Source: Polyodon spathula (taxonomy: Eukaryota; Chordata; Actinopteri; Acipenseriformes; Polyodontidae). From it: a stretch of 64,000 nt of DNA. Below the pieces are notes generated by a model, which was not told where the DNA came from, made no database searches, and saw only the letters and a program-made list of their open reading frames with translations. Below, piece after piece: positions 1 to 21,350 of the stretch (position 1 is its first letter; each line of letters opens with the position of its first letter). Where the stretch lies: the NCBI RefSeq assembly GCF_017654505.1, contig NC_054547.1, positions 25,641,475 to 25,705,474 on the forward strand, read 5' to 3'. The position numbers were made by a program, and so were the translations under genes.

Positions 1-264
1 ACCGCTGTAAGCATAAATCACCAGATAACAATAGTGTTATTGTTGTATTCGCTTATTATACAGATAGTATTTCAAAACCTGTGCCAGTAAGAGGGTTCTT
101 TGGACATCTGAAATACAAAAACTCCCACCCCCTTTAGATGATTCAAAAAAATGTGCACACAGAAGCCAGTAGTGTTGGGGTTGGTAAAACACAACTCACT
201 AAAATTCAAAATTATAAAACATTTGTATATTCAACAGGTGTATAGATAGATATATATATAATAT

Positions 265-298
<34 letters not shown>

Positions 299-3200
299 TA
301 TATATATATATATATATTATAATAGAGATCAAGAATAATGTACTTATTTATCAATGAAGTTAAGGAATACTTTGCAAAATAAATCACAAATAAGACTGAA
401 ACAGACACGTCCCTTAATATTTAACTAGGTATCAGTTGCTATGTATTGCTTTCAGGTACAAGCTGTGAGGTACATTTGTTTGGAATCCTCAATGTTCATG
501 AAAGCACCTAAGAATAAGTTGTTACAGTTCCTAGGGTTTACCAGTTTCATTATCTCAATCTAAAGTGCTTTATATGTCAGAAAACCTCAAAACCAGACAA
601 CTAGGATTTTATGTATTTTTTTTTTTAAGACCCCTTGAGCATATTTCTCATGAACTTTCAACAGCACTGGATATAGAAGCTGTTTAATGGGAGACTGTTC
701 TGTTGAAACATAGTGGTCTTTTAGGCCAGAAACTATCTCAGCACATCCCTGGATTCTGCAGTCTCATTCACTGCAAAATAAATCATAAACTAAGTGACAT
801 ATGGAAACACTGTTAATCCCCAGCGCTCTCTCTTAGTACTTCATTTTTTTTTTCTTTACGGTTTGTCACAACAATTGTTCGGGATCGACAATCCAATTTC
901 AGTTCTGTGCAGACGGAAACAAGTATGGGCCTTGCAGATTTGTTCAAAAAGTAAACTGTGTTACTTTCCACAGAAAAAAAGATAAATAGCTTTTACAGCA
1001 GCCAAATATGAAAGGGTACAATGATTTGATACCAATTACAAAGAGTAGCAATTTTGCATCCTTAATATGGTATAGGAGAATTTGCTCAAGTCTGAATGTC
1101 ATTTTCTCTGTATTTTTTTTCAGGCCCTATAATAAAAATAAAAGCTGAATGATTTTCAAGCACTAATGTACTGTGCTCGTCAAGGTTGCTAAACAGAATT
1201 GTAAAATAAAACCATGAAAAAAAAATACAAAAAAAACCCACCAAGTACCTGCCACTGCACTAACAATACAGAGAAAATTAAAGGCTAGTTGCAATCAAGA
1301 TAGACTTATCCCCGCTCCAGGACAGGACACAAACATACACAACCACTATACTTCTTTATTTTTTTTTTAAATTCATAATGACTAAAATGCCATTTAAAAT
1401 TGACTTATACGTCAATCTAAGCCTTTTAAAAAGGGAACAATCAAAATGTAAGTCCATGTTTTTGCCAGTTTATTACAAGTCAGTCAGAATTTTATCATCA
1501 TTTCTTATGAGATTTTTCATATTTTCTAGTCTTGTGTGGTCTCATATAAAATAAATAGTAACAGTAATAGTAGAACGTGATCCAATTTTCCAGCAGCCTC
1601 AGATTTCAAGCTATTTTGATTGTCGCAAATTAGGCCCTGTACATTTATAGGTTGTGGTGAACAGTACTTTACTACGTCATGCAGAAGTTCCATCTTAGTA
1701 ATTAAAAAATAAAAATAAATAAATAATAAAAAAATGCTTTGCTAATATATATATATATATATAAAGCAAAAGAATATCTTAAAAGTTTACTTTTTCCTGT
1801 GCTGATTTTAAACAAACCAAGAATTAGTTGTAATTCCTCTTTTTACCTTTAAATAATTAATAAAAAGTGATTTGGTGCGTTTTCTTGTTGCAGGCTGGCA
1901 CAATGCTATATTCTACATAGCAGGTATTGGAGGCAATATTTCTGAGCAAGATTCCACACAAAACACTGCTAACCATGCTGCAGCCAGACCACAAAGGGCC
2001 ACTGGGACAGTGCTCTCTATTAGTGCCAATTTGACAGTGTTAATGGTGAAAGAAATAGTCTGAGACTGTGGAAACACATTACACACACTACCTTAATCTA
2101 CCACCATAAAAAACCAAATCGACTTAAGTTAATTGCTTCATATAAATATAAATGTATCCCCAATTACAGGCTTGTGTAGGAAGTTAAATATGAGCTATAT
2201 GCAAGTCTTAAGACCTAAGTCTTAAAAGCATCAACTGACAAACATTCTGACCAATTTGTTCAACTGAATGGAAAAACACACAAACAACTGTAACAAAATT
2301 GTCTGTTCCCTTGCAAGAAAAATAAACTTTCAATTTGATCCTCATCAACCTTGTGGACCACCATGTTGCCATGTTCTGGAGATCCCAATAGCAAGTCATG
2401 ATGTGTAGACAGCTACTTTTGCTGTGATATTTGGATATATAAAAACAGAATCACAGATAGAGGTTACCATTTTAAAATTCCAACTTTTAGGTGTGGTGTA
2501 GAATCAGAATTTAGAAGCTGGAAAAAGTGGTTTTAATTTGTATACTCACGATTTACTTTAAAATGGATTTAGTTTGGGAGAAAAAGCTGATTATCTACAG
2601 CTAGTGGTCTCTTAAATGCATTCTGTAAATTAGGATAATTTCTCCAATATATATTCAAATACTTAACACCTAATGCATATATGAAGTATTAATAGTATTA
2701 AATCAGATTTAACTTTGAAAAACTTTACTTTTTATTTGTTTGTTTTTTTTTTTTTTTTTAACTAGTACCTTAAAAATCAACTGGCTGACTATTTAAAAAA
2801 AAAAAAAAAAGCCTTATCTTAATTTTAAAACTAAGTAGCTGTTACAATATTTCTCACTTTGGGCTTGGTGCGTACTGTTTTCTGTTGCATGGCTGTTTTA
2901 GTATTTCTTTTACAATATTTAAAAAGAAAATAGTGAAATGGGCAGGATCATTCACAGCTCCATGTTGTTCCAAGGTCCTAAACCTGGCCATGCATTACAT
3001 TTTTTTTTTTTTGTCCTCTCTGCACGCAACACATCACTAACATCTGCATTCATAACATTGACAAATCAACACAAAAGTAAACGCTAAAACAGTTCTGGCT
3101 TAATATACAGCCTGTCAGACAGAATCCCCAGTTTGCCCTAAAGGCATCCTCCAGAAACCTCTAAAATCTCTATTTCATCACCCAATGAAATAAAAACTGT

Positions 3201-3850
3201 GCCCATTTGGACTGACAACTCAAACAAAAAATAATATTTATACTGTAGTATGTATCCAAAGTTAGAGAGCTTTTCATTATATCGAAATCCACGTATACAC
3301 AATTGCTCTATTTCACTAGGTACATTTTTTTATATTAAGTTAGACATTGCAATAGGGATACTGGGTTACAGAATTATTTTGTTTAACTTCAATTCCTTTG
3401 GATTTCACATATGACGGTTTTGCATCAGTCACTGCAGGTAGATTGAGCAAGCAATTACATTTTTTTTTTTTTTTTTTTTTTTAAAAACATGCATTCAACT
3501 AGATATGAATCCAAATGAATTTATACTCCCTTTTTTATTTTATAGGTTAGCTATAAAACTGCAAGAAAAGTACACAAAACACAATTTTGCGTCAAGACCA
3601 TTTTGTCTGTTTTGTTTCGGTAATGGCCGAGTTGGAAGAGGTAAGATATGCGGATGTGGGTTACCATGACTTCACTGACTTAGGTTTTTGGTAGAGTGTT
3701 GGCAAAATGTTGAGCACTGGAAGTTTCTTCTTTTTTTCATGTATATTTTTTTTTTGGAAGGAGTCCTAGGTCAGAGGCATAAGTGCATCAGCACCAAGTG
3801 TACCATACTTGGCTGAATGCAGATCTCCCATCTTTAAACCTGCAGGTACA
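1..3850 (-). other. 3' flank / probable 3'UTR side of FAM168B
   Basis: No protein-coding gene is supported here. The stretch is AT-rich with poly(T)/poly(A) tracts and lies downstream of the FAM168B stop codon. FAM168B has a multi-kilobase 3'UTR in mammals, so part of this DNA may be 3'UTR. Several TTTATT strings (AATAAA on the minus strand), for example near 1355, could serve as polyadenylation signals. None can be chosen from sequence alone. Small open frames here lack family similarity and look like chance. Confidence 0.35.
243..322. repeat. Interrupted (TA)n microsatellite
   Basis: Alternating TA runs, broken by GGA and CTA interruptions. Confidence 0.85.
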
Positions 3851-3859
3851 AGAACGGAT

Positions 3860-4808
3860 GAGAGATAACATGCTTCCGCATCCAGCGTTCAAAGAATACA
3901 CTATGTAACACAGTTTTTGTTCCTGGGTAGTAAGTGTTATTTCCTAATTGCTTATGCCTCAAAAGTATAGAAAATGGCTCCCCACAAACTTTGCTTTTGT
4001 GACCAGGACAGTGATATTTCAAAATATCACTATTTCCAATGGGAAAACGGGCAAATGTGTGTCTCTTCGTTCACATAAAGTCAGAAAAAAACAACATATG
4101 AATCCAAATTAACATGTATTTATACTAAAGTAATACAAAAATGACTACAAAAGATTTAGAAGTGAGTCGTTTTTCGAGATTTACGATTATACTGTAAATA
4201 CAGTACAAATACAATCTCGAAAACTACTCACTTCTAAATCTTTTGTAGTCATTTTTGTATTACTTTAGTATAAATACATGTTAATTTGGATTCATATGTT
4301 GTTTTTTTCTGACTTTATGTGAACGAAGAGACACACATTTGCCCGTTTTCCCATTGGAAATAGTGATATTTTGAAATATCACTGTCCTGGTCACAAAAGC
4401 AAAGTTTGTGGGGAATAGCCATTTTCTATACTTTTGAGGCATAAGCAATTAGGAAATAACACTTACTACCCAGGAACAAAAAAAAAAAAAATTGTTACAC
4501 AGTGATATCACAGACATTTGCAGAGCTTTCTGAGATGTGACAGTAATAAAATAATGACTTGGATCGATTTACTGAGGAGTTTGGTGACAAAATGAGTGAT
4601 CAGGAGAGGATTTATCAGTATGCACGTCTAAAAAGAGGTATGTGAAAAATACAGCAAACAGTACTGATGTTGTTTTGCCATGCAATGCATTCTAAACCTA
4701 TTTTACACTGAAAACAAAAAAAAAAAATTAAACAGCGTGTGTAAAATAAACAGCGTGTGTGAAAATAAATTGGACCTGACAAGCACTGAATAAATGGACT
4801 GCAAAGGG
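3860..4808 (+). mobile_element. piggyBac-like non-autonomous element, copy A
   Basis: The right end reads GGACTGCAAAGGG and is followed directly by TTAA (4809-4812). This is the exact reverse complement of the start of copy B at 9879 (CCCTTTGCAGTCC after TTAA). Internal sequence at 3870-3896 and 4505-4665 aligns with 10080-10255 of copy B. The TTAA target and the CCC terminus are typical of the piggyBac superfamily. No transposase is visible. The left end is not resolved. The element is split by the palindrome at 3899-4504. A short direct duplication (AAACAGCGTGTGT) lies near 4732-4760. Confidence 0.6.
3899..4504. mobile_element. Foldback (palindromic) transposable element
   Basis: Two arms, 3899-4181 and 4213-4504, are reverse complements over nearly their whole length, with only small indels and a poly(A) expansion near 4478-4492. 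The 31-nt spacer contains its own small palindrome (TACTGTAAATACAGTA). The termini read CACTATGTAACA on the left and, reverse-complemented, CACTGTGTAACA on the right. ATA flanks both sides (3896-3898 and 4505-4507), which suggests a 3-bp target duplication. A related copy of the host repeat lacks this insert near 10112. The structure fits a foldback MITE. The superfamily is unknown and no transposase is encoded. Confidence 0.7.
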
Positions 4809-4812
4809 TTAA

Positions 4813-6592
4813 TAAAGATCCATGATGTGGTACAGGCTGGGACAGAACTTAGTTCAGGTTCCTTTGGAAAAAAACACAGTCTTAAGAAGTATCAGGAAAC
4901 GTTCTAGTCTTTCAAAAAACAGAATGAAATCAAGTCAACTTATACATGGATGAAAGTGGCCAATGATAATTTTGACTGAAGCTCCAGGGGCAAAAGCAAT
5001 GTTTTGGCCGGGAGTCTGGGGGCTGTCTAGACCCCCTGAAGCTCTGGGGTTGTACATGCTCCCAGGTGCATTTTGAGCCATTTTGGACCACTTCCAGAAG
5101 CATATTTGAGCTTGACTTTACAGAAAAAAAAATTCAGCAATTAGTGAGGTCCCTCAACTCTTATGACAAGGAGGGTATTCAGTCTGTCGCTTACCAGTCT
5201 ATTCCTGAGAGCTGCTTTCAACATATTTTGAGCCCTGAAGCTCGTCTCCAATGAGACTTCAATGTTTTTTAAAACACACACATATTTCCAAATAACATTA
5301 AACCCCAACAAAGTACAATAAATAAAAATAGTTAATTTGTTTCTGCTTTTATATGCTCCAAAAGGATAACAAAAATCAAAATGACCATGCAATCTGTACT
5401 GTTAAAACTCCCAGCTGCTTATCCCACGATTTCCACATGGAGCACATGCAAGTCCAAATTTGTCACTCCTGTCAGAACAGCGTGCAGGCGCTTATATGTG
5501 CATCTGGAAGGTTTAACATGTCTTTTTAACATGCTTCAATGAAAAAATAAGAAAATTGTACTGTAAAAGTGTATGCAGTTTTGTTTTTTACTGGCAGATG
5601 GCAGCAGTACTTAAGATATGCGCTTGACAGACCAGGTCATGTATATACACACAGCTGAGAGTGAAAAATAGATGCCTGTCTATCTACAGAGAAAAAAAAC
5701 GAGGAAATTTCTTCATTTATTTGTTGGCGTTACAGGTTGTAAGGAAACCTTGTCAGGTTTTGTACTGGTCGAAATTAACTGCATCACCCACTCGACATAT
5801 AGCAAAAATTGTTCTGAAAACTGTACAAATTGGTTATTTGAGGGCTAAGAATGAAAAATCTGCAAACTTTTTTTTTTTTTTTAAATAGGCCATTACAAGG
5901 AAATTGCCAAAATAAATAGGTAACTGGATGGTTAATATGTAAAGTAATATTATTGGAAAAATAATTAACCTTAACTAAAATAAAGAAATGAAATGCCACA
6001 CACCATAGCCTGAAAAATTACATAGACAAACATTATTCATATAATTTACAATCAATCATGACTTTTAGTGCACTTTAACAGTAAGCATACAATGCAAACT
6101 AAATAAGTCTCTCTCTCATTGCCACTTGATAGTTCAGGCAAGACTGTGTGTTGGTCTAGCAAACAGATACGTTAACCGCATGTCTTGCTGTGTTTCATTG
6201 CCCAGAGGAGCATTTACCAGTGTGGCATCGGCGTCACTCTCAAGAACAGCATTTTGTTTCTAGGTAGTTTTGACACCCGACCGTGAACGTTTCTGCAATC
6301 ATTCGCGTTGAAAATGGCACTTGCATTAAATCACAGTATAAGTCAATGTGCTGCTTACTGGAAGGGCTAAACTCCCATTGCGGCACTTTGCACACAGTCA
6401 GTCGGACACCAAACAGAACACCCCCCCACCCATTTTGTTTTTTTTGCATTTCTACACGAATCATAGGAATAGACTGTAGGCCATTTTGACGGAATTCCGT
6501 CTACAAACAGAAAACTTGCACCCACGCTTATACCCAATTACGTTTTGCATCTGATTTTTCTATGCAAAAGGTCACTTACACTGCCAGACTGA
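4813..6592 (-). other. Non-coding, proximal 3'UTR side of FAM168B
   Basis: AT-rich DNA directly downstream of the FAM168B stop codon. No conserved coding frame or recognisable mobile element was seen. It is probably the proximal 3'UTR by position only. Confidence 0.35.
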
Positions 6593-15637
<9,045 letters not shown>

Positions 15638-15650
15638 GGTATCAGATGTT

Positions 15651-17920
15651 CTGCAAAATATAAAAATGAATACAATTAAACCATAGAAAAAGATCAATAC
15701 TAAAATATTAGTCTCATGAGAAAAGGGAAAGTTACAGAAACAGTGTAAACGTGTGCCTAGGCTAAATCAGAATTGTTCTGACCAAAACACAGAAACACTC
15801 CAAAGCCAAACAAAACATCCTTATTCCTGTATAGAGCAAAGCTTTTTTACTTTATTTATTCACTTCTGCTACAGTATAACATGGCTTGTGGATGGAAAAA
15901 TCCACCGGCCACACAGACATTTTACCAGCCAACATCGTTCCATGGGGGCGACGACGACAATGACAATAGAAAATGGAAAAACAAACAACATTTATGAGCA
16001 GTCTCAACAGGGTCTGAAGCAATCTGCCTCACGAGTGAAGATATAGCTTTGGAAATGTGTTGGGCATCTGCCCTCTCCAAAAACTGCAGCCCTCCAGCCC
16101 TTTCTGGCAGAACCATACATATACTAGCTCCTCTTCTATGACAGTGCTATCGATTGAACCATGTGACATCACTGACAGGAACTTTGCAACTTTATTTTGC
16201 AGCTGTCTTCTTTCTACCTCAGCAATGTAGTATATAAATACTCATGCTTGTTTGTCATTCCTAGATTTAGCCCGGTCTGCTGTTCAACCCTACATTTTAA
16301 ATAATTAAAAAAATAAATATCCTATTTTCTACTGTTACACTTTCTGACTGAGGATCTGCTAACAGCATGAACTTACTATGTTTTTTCAAGATTTAAAACA
16401 AGACAGTTCAAGATACAATTGATTCCAGTAAACAGTAAATTCACCAAAATTAATCTTAAATACCAAATAAGAGTTTACTTTATTTAACGTGGTTGCATTA
16501 GTTTACTAGCAATCATTTGAATCCCTTTTCAGAGTTTGTAGCACGCAAAATACTATGTTTTTTTTATTATTATTAACAGAAAATATTGGAAGTGCTGTGC
16601 TGTATTTAAAAAATTTTAAAAACTTGTTATATACAAAGTGTTTAAAACAGCAGTCGCTGTATTAATTAAAATGTCACCGGTTACACTTTGTCAGGTTAAA
16701 ATACTCAAGTTGATAGCATTTGTTTAGCTATTGATACCCATGCGCTCTCCTTTTCCATCTGATCTTATAAATCAGCTCTATCGATTGTGTATACGCAGGG
16801 ATAAACACTGAGCAGATTCTCGACAAACAACCGGTCATCCATTTTAGCGTTGTAATAACCCTAGCAACAAGGTCAAAGTACAGTTGATTTGAATGGTCAG
16901 CGACTGCAGTATGAGAAGGGCGATTGCCGGTAGAAAGTATAAACTGCACAGCGACACGACAGTGATGATCGCCTTGCTCTTAAACGGCAGCTGAATGACG
17001 GAATATAAACCAGCCTTAACACTTTGTAAGCCACATTCCCTTACAATGTTGTCTTTCACCAACATTCCATATGATTTAGTAAGTGGTTTTATATATCCTT
17101 GAAGATCTTAAATTAAAAAATAAAAATATGATAACAAAAGTACAAAAGGATAATATGTTCCTTACTTTGCAGGTTATGAAATGGTTGGATGTAAAGGTAT
17201 GAATTTTATTATTTGATTGTGACCATAAAGAATATGAATACTGTATATAAAAAGAGTATAGGAGTAATTCAAGACATAAACAGAATTTTCAGCATTTTCA
17301 CCAACTTTTTCCGAACTGTTTTTGCTATTTTGTGGTAACATTTCTATTTGTAAAAAGTAATCACTGAGAAAAAGGCAGTACAGCCCAAAACGTCTTTGAG
17401 AGGGTTTGTTTCAAACCTGTGTAAGTGCCCCGTGGCACTCAATCTGACAAGCTGCCTGCTGTGCCCTTCACACAGAGATAATGAAAGCTTACTGAGTTAT
17501 TTTCTTGATTGGTTATCCAGCAAAATATTTTCCACACATTTAAATAAAATTTGACTACTGTAAATCAATCTGAAAAAAAAAAATGTAAACATTACTTCAA
17601 CTAATTTAGCGGAAATGACTTAACAGGTCTCAGAGACAAAAACTTGCTTACACTTTAGCATTTCATTAGAACTTATAAGAGAATCGCATATAAAGATCCA
17701 AAAGGCTTAAGGCAATTTAAAGAGTTTTCTTTGGGTTGAAGTTCCAGCACATGTTTTAGAGTGGTTTGGTGCAATTCCATGTTTAAGATGGTAGTATGCT
17801 AATTAGATGTAGTGAACAAATCAGACGTTGGCTCTGTCCTCCGCAATATTCTAAACCATCAAAAGATGTTATACCTGGTCGATGTTGGTAGATAAAAAGG
17901 AGAAAATCAAAAGGCACATT
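15651..17920. other. FAM168B first intron (3' part), no feature seen
   Basis: Upstream of the ATG exon. AT-rich, with chance open frames such as a 73-codon minus frame at 16844-17065. Nothing is recognised as coding or mobile. Confidence 0.4.
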
Positions 17921-18840
17921 CAGCACAGAGAATCCGCTATGAATGAATGGCAGTGAATGAATGATGATGATAGCGATTGCAATTACAGATGATTTATGAA
18001 GTGTGAAGGGCGCTCAGGACTCGATGACTGTGGAGGGCACACAGGGCCCGAGTGAAAGATAAACTTGGCCGGAGGTCTCGTCCGTGGCTGCCCGATGGCT
18101 ACCTGCATGAGGGCAGCTGGAAATACATGAACAGTTACATGCACACCAGTGCTGCAGATAGGACGTGGCTATGGGCCACCTTCCCCCAGGACGAGGCACG
18201 CTCCGAGGTAGTGGCTGGGGAGGATGGAGGCCGAAACAAAAAGAAGCGACAAGAACTAATAGTAGACAGAGCTTTTATGTGCTTGATGATGACGTTTTGG
18301 TTAGGGGCGGATTCTCCTTCCAGAAAAGCAACCAAGTTTACAATTTAGCACGGAAAATCCGCTATGAATGAATGATGATGATTGTGATTGCAATTGCAGA
18401 TGATTTAGGAACTGTGAAGGGACCGCCAAACCATGAATGAATAATAATAAATAACTAACTCTGCCACCTATCCTCCAAACACTGAATTTAACCAGAGCAT
18501 GACTGCGCCGGGGGAGACAGCCAAGCCTCTCCAACCCTACCAATCACCCCACAGAACTAAATACAAACGCTCAGCACTCAGGTAAGGAAAAAAACCCTAC
18601 TCAATCTCAAGAAATCCGTGGCCGAGGGCAGCCCTTCCTCCAGGCTCTAAGAAGTCAACTCCCGTTTTGGCTTCCCAGCGCTTGACTGAGCAGCCAAAAC
18701 AAAAAGGAGCAACTGCTGGAGAAGATGGAGGCTGAAACAAAGAGAAGCGGCAAGAAAGAATAACACACATAGCTTTTAAGCACTGCTGGTGACGTTTTGG
18801 TTAGGGGCAGATTCTCCTTCCAGAAAAGTAACCAATTTTA
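17921..18840. repeat. Local tandem duplication, order A-B-A'-B'
   Basis: Block A (about 17921-18010; GAATCCGCTATGAATGAATG, then GATTGCAATT and GCAGATGATTTA-like text) recurs as A' at about 18346-18420. Block B (about 18213-18340; GATGGAGGCCGAAACAAA, then GACGTTTTGGTTAGGGGC and TTCTCCTTCCAGAAAAG) recurs as B' at about 18725-18838. The A offset is about 425 bp and the B offset about 505 bp. The second unit therefore carries extra sequence between its blocks. The function is unknown. Confidence 0.7.
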
Positions 18841-19883
18841 AGATACTGAACAACTCTTCTCTGAGCTCTAGCATTCACCTACATGTCTAAGCAAGCTTTG
18901 AGAAAACAGCCCAAAGGCAATTCATTTGTCTGCTTTCTCAAGTTGACCAATCTGGCTTCCTGCCACTTGCATTCCCTGTGAAGATTCCTTTTGGCCCTCC
19001 AGCTGCTTCACATTTTTCACTCAGAATGTAAGATCAGTATCTTCTGATCATGAAATCTTCCTGGCTTATTCAGACTTCATAATGCTTTTGTCTTTATGTT
19101 ATGTCCTTTCTTTCTGAACGCTTATGAAAATTGGCACTGATTCATCTATCGTGCGAACAGGATCCATGACAGCTTCCCTTAATATCGCTGCAATCCCACC
19201 TAAACCGCCACAGTCAGATTAAAGTTGACACTTCCTGATTGGTATCATTTGTGACTTGAGCCAGATTTCAACCAAAGTTGCAAAATGCTACTGAAACAGT
19301 CTGCTGCACCACCAAGACCAAACCCCCGAGCCTTTTGATCCTTTCCCCCCATTCCCTCATTAATGTGCAGAACATGCACAAAGGATTAACTCAGCATTCA
19401 GCCAGTTCTTGCAAATACAGTATTGTAAAGATAAATGTTTCATTCATTACTTTTTGTAAATATGCTAATAAAATGTAGAATTAAAACCACACAGGTATAG
19501 CACTGTACATAGTGTAGAATAGATACAAGTTATTTTTCAAAATACTACCTTAATTTAAATTTAATTTAGTGTCATTTTATAACTGTACCGCTTGCACAAT
19601 TATTAAATCTTGCCATGTATTTATAAACATGATGCTCCTTAATTAATGCAGACTATCTTCCCTTAAGAACCCCAATGAGACCTGGAGAAATGTTTGTTAT
19701 ATCAGGATGTTCACTATACTAGGGTTTGGCAATTTGCTGCATTACAATAATGAAGAAATGCCCAATTTGAATTAAACTTCAATATATAGTACTTCTATGA
19801 TGATTACTTCAGATCGATCAACATTTAAAATGGCATGTTTAAATGAAAACAGTAAAGAAACAAAGGAAATTACGTAAACTTAC
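18841..19883. other. FAM168B intron, no feature seen
   Basis: No gene or clear element is seen. Confidence 0.35.
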
Positions 19884-20045
19884 ATGCTAAATGCTATATT
19901 ATGTCCTCTCTTGAAAACATATCCAGTGTAGATTGCTTCATATTGTTCGTGGTTTCCTCAATGCACTGTTTGCAGTTGCCTCCTCACACCCGTTGCCTGG
20001 TTGCAGTTTGTATAAAGATGGCGGGCAGGCAACAATTGCATGATA
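19884..20045 (-). promoter_or_regulatory. Candidate alternative promoter / non-coding first exon
   Basis: On the plus strand near 20024 there is AAGATGGCGG, a YY1-type core promoter motif. An RFX/X-box-like GTTGCCTGGTTGC lies about 25 bp before it. On the minus strand a strong splice donor (GCAT|GTAAGT) lies at 19883/19884, so a non-coding exon of about 150 nt could be spliced to the FAM168B ATG exon. This is inference from motifs only. Confidence 0.3.
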
Positions 20046-21080
20046 CACACTACAACAGGCTATCTTTGAATTAACCTTATCTTTGAAATAGTCAACCGCG
20101 GTCTTTGTTTTCACCAAGAGAATAACACATTAACACTGGAGATTATTCAGTGTCAGTCAGTACTGAGATTGTTGCATCCAGGTCGATCATGTAAGTGAGC
20201 TTTCTAATAGGGCTAATTTCCATTGAAAATATTGGCTGTTTCTGTTGGAATCATTAACACGGGGTTCATTATAAGGGTTTGTTATAGTGAAGTTAGCTTG
20301 TAGTTAAGATCAGAGATAGAAATTACTGGGTCTCAAAAGACTGAGGCCCTTCCTCTGAATTATAAATTACAATCATACATTTTGCATCATTCTGTCAACG
20401 AATGCCACAGGTTTTGTATGGCTCTTACTGGGTCAGTAAGGAGGCATCCATTGGATGAGGTATTAAACCAAGTCCACTTAAAATGCAGTCACATAACCCA
20501 TAACACCTGCTAGAACAGTTTGTAGACCTGCTTACCCATCCAAGCTTGGAAATAAACATACTGTAACCTATATACGTCTTTACACACTGCAAATGAATGC
20601 TTTATTCCTTCGTCAACTTCAACACTTCACCATTAAAAAGTATTTTCTAATTAATTAAAATGTTGGTGTCGATGTTGCGGTGTTCTTCGCTCATGCAGTA
20701 CTACTTTTCATACTGTAATCTGCAATCCAAAATGAACTAGAGGTTTGAGAAGGTTGGAAACTCATTGCAGGAAAAAAAAAAAAAAAACACATTAATTCCC
20801 AGAGCACATACTAAACATTCTCTATTTTATGAGAACTACATAGCAGGCTGCAGATTATTTCATGATACTGGCAACAAGTATGACACTGCAGATGGATGGA
20901 AATCTTTCAATAATGCACTGTAAAATTAAAAGCAAGCAATAAATATTCTTTTCAATTGGCCAGTTCTGTTTTTTAAAATCTACTACAAATATAAATTCTG
21001 GTTTGCAAAATCCCCGATGCCCAAAATTGTACTAAGAACTGTTATAGATTGATTTCTGGGTATCCAGAATATTTGTATCT
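20046..21080. other. Intron, no clear feature
   Basis: AT-rich. A short stretch at 20255-20300 (TTCATTATAAGGGTTTGTTATAG-like) resembles Tigger/pogo terminal text but is too short to call. Confidence 0.3.
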
Positions 21081-21350
21081 AGGGTTGGGACGATTTACGA
21101 TAACTCGGGAATACCATATCGAACACAAGCCTCAATAATAAAATCGCATTGTGAAAAAATATCACGGTTTATTGTGAAAGAACAATATTACATTAATTTT
21201 AGCATTTTTCTTGTAATAAACAAATCATTAATAAGCCATTTTCGTTAGATTTGTAAAATAAATACATAGGCCCTACATCATCAACATCCCGTTTAAGGGA
21301 ATGTCACCGATTGGTTGCATGGCGCCTCCCGCGTCATGTAGTTCAGAGAA

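Noticed and set aside
3300..3540. Poly(T) tracts read as retroposed poly(A) tails
   Set aside because: There is no adjacent SINE/LINE body or target duplication, and A/T tracts are common across the window.
3834..4022. 62-codon minus-strand frame in the palindrome
   Set aside because: It depends on the foldback arm, has no family similarity, and the mirrored copy in the other arm is altered.
16844..17065. 73-codon minus-strand hydrophobic frame resembling a membrane protein
   Set aside because: No similarity to a known family could be argued. AT-rich DNA easily gives Leu/Ile-rich frames, and there is no splice or promoter context.
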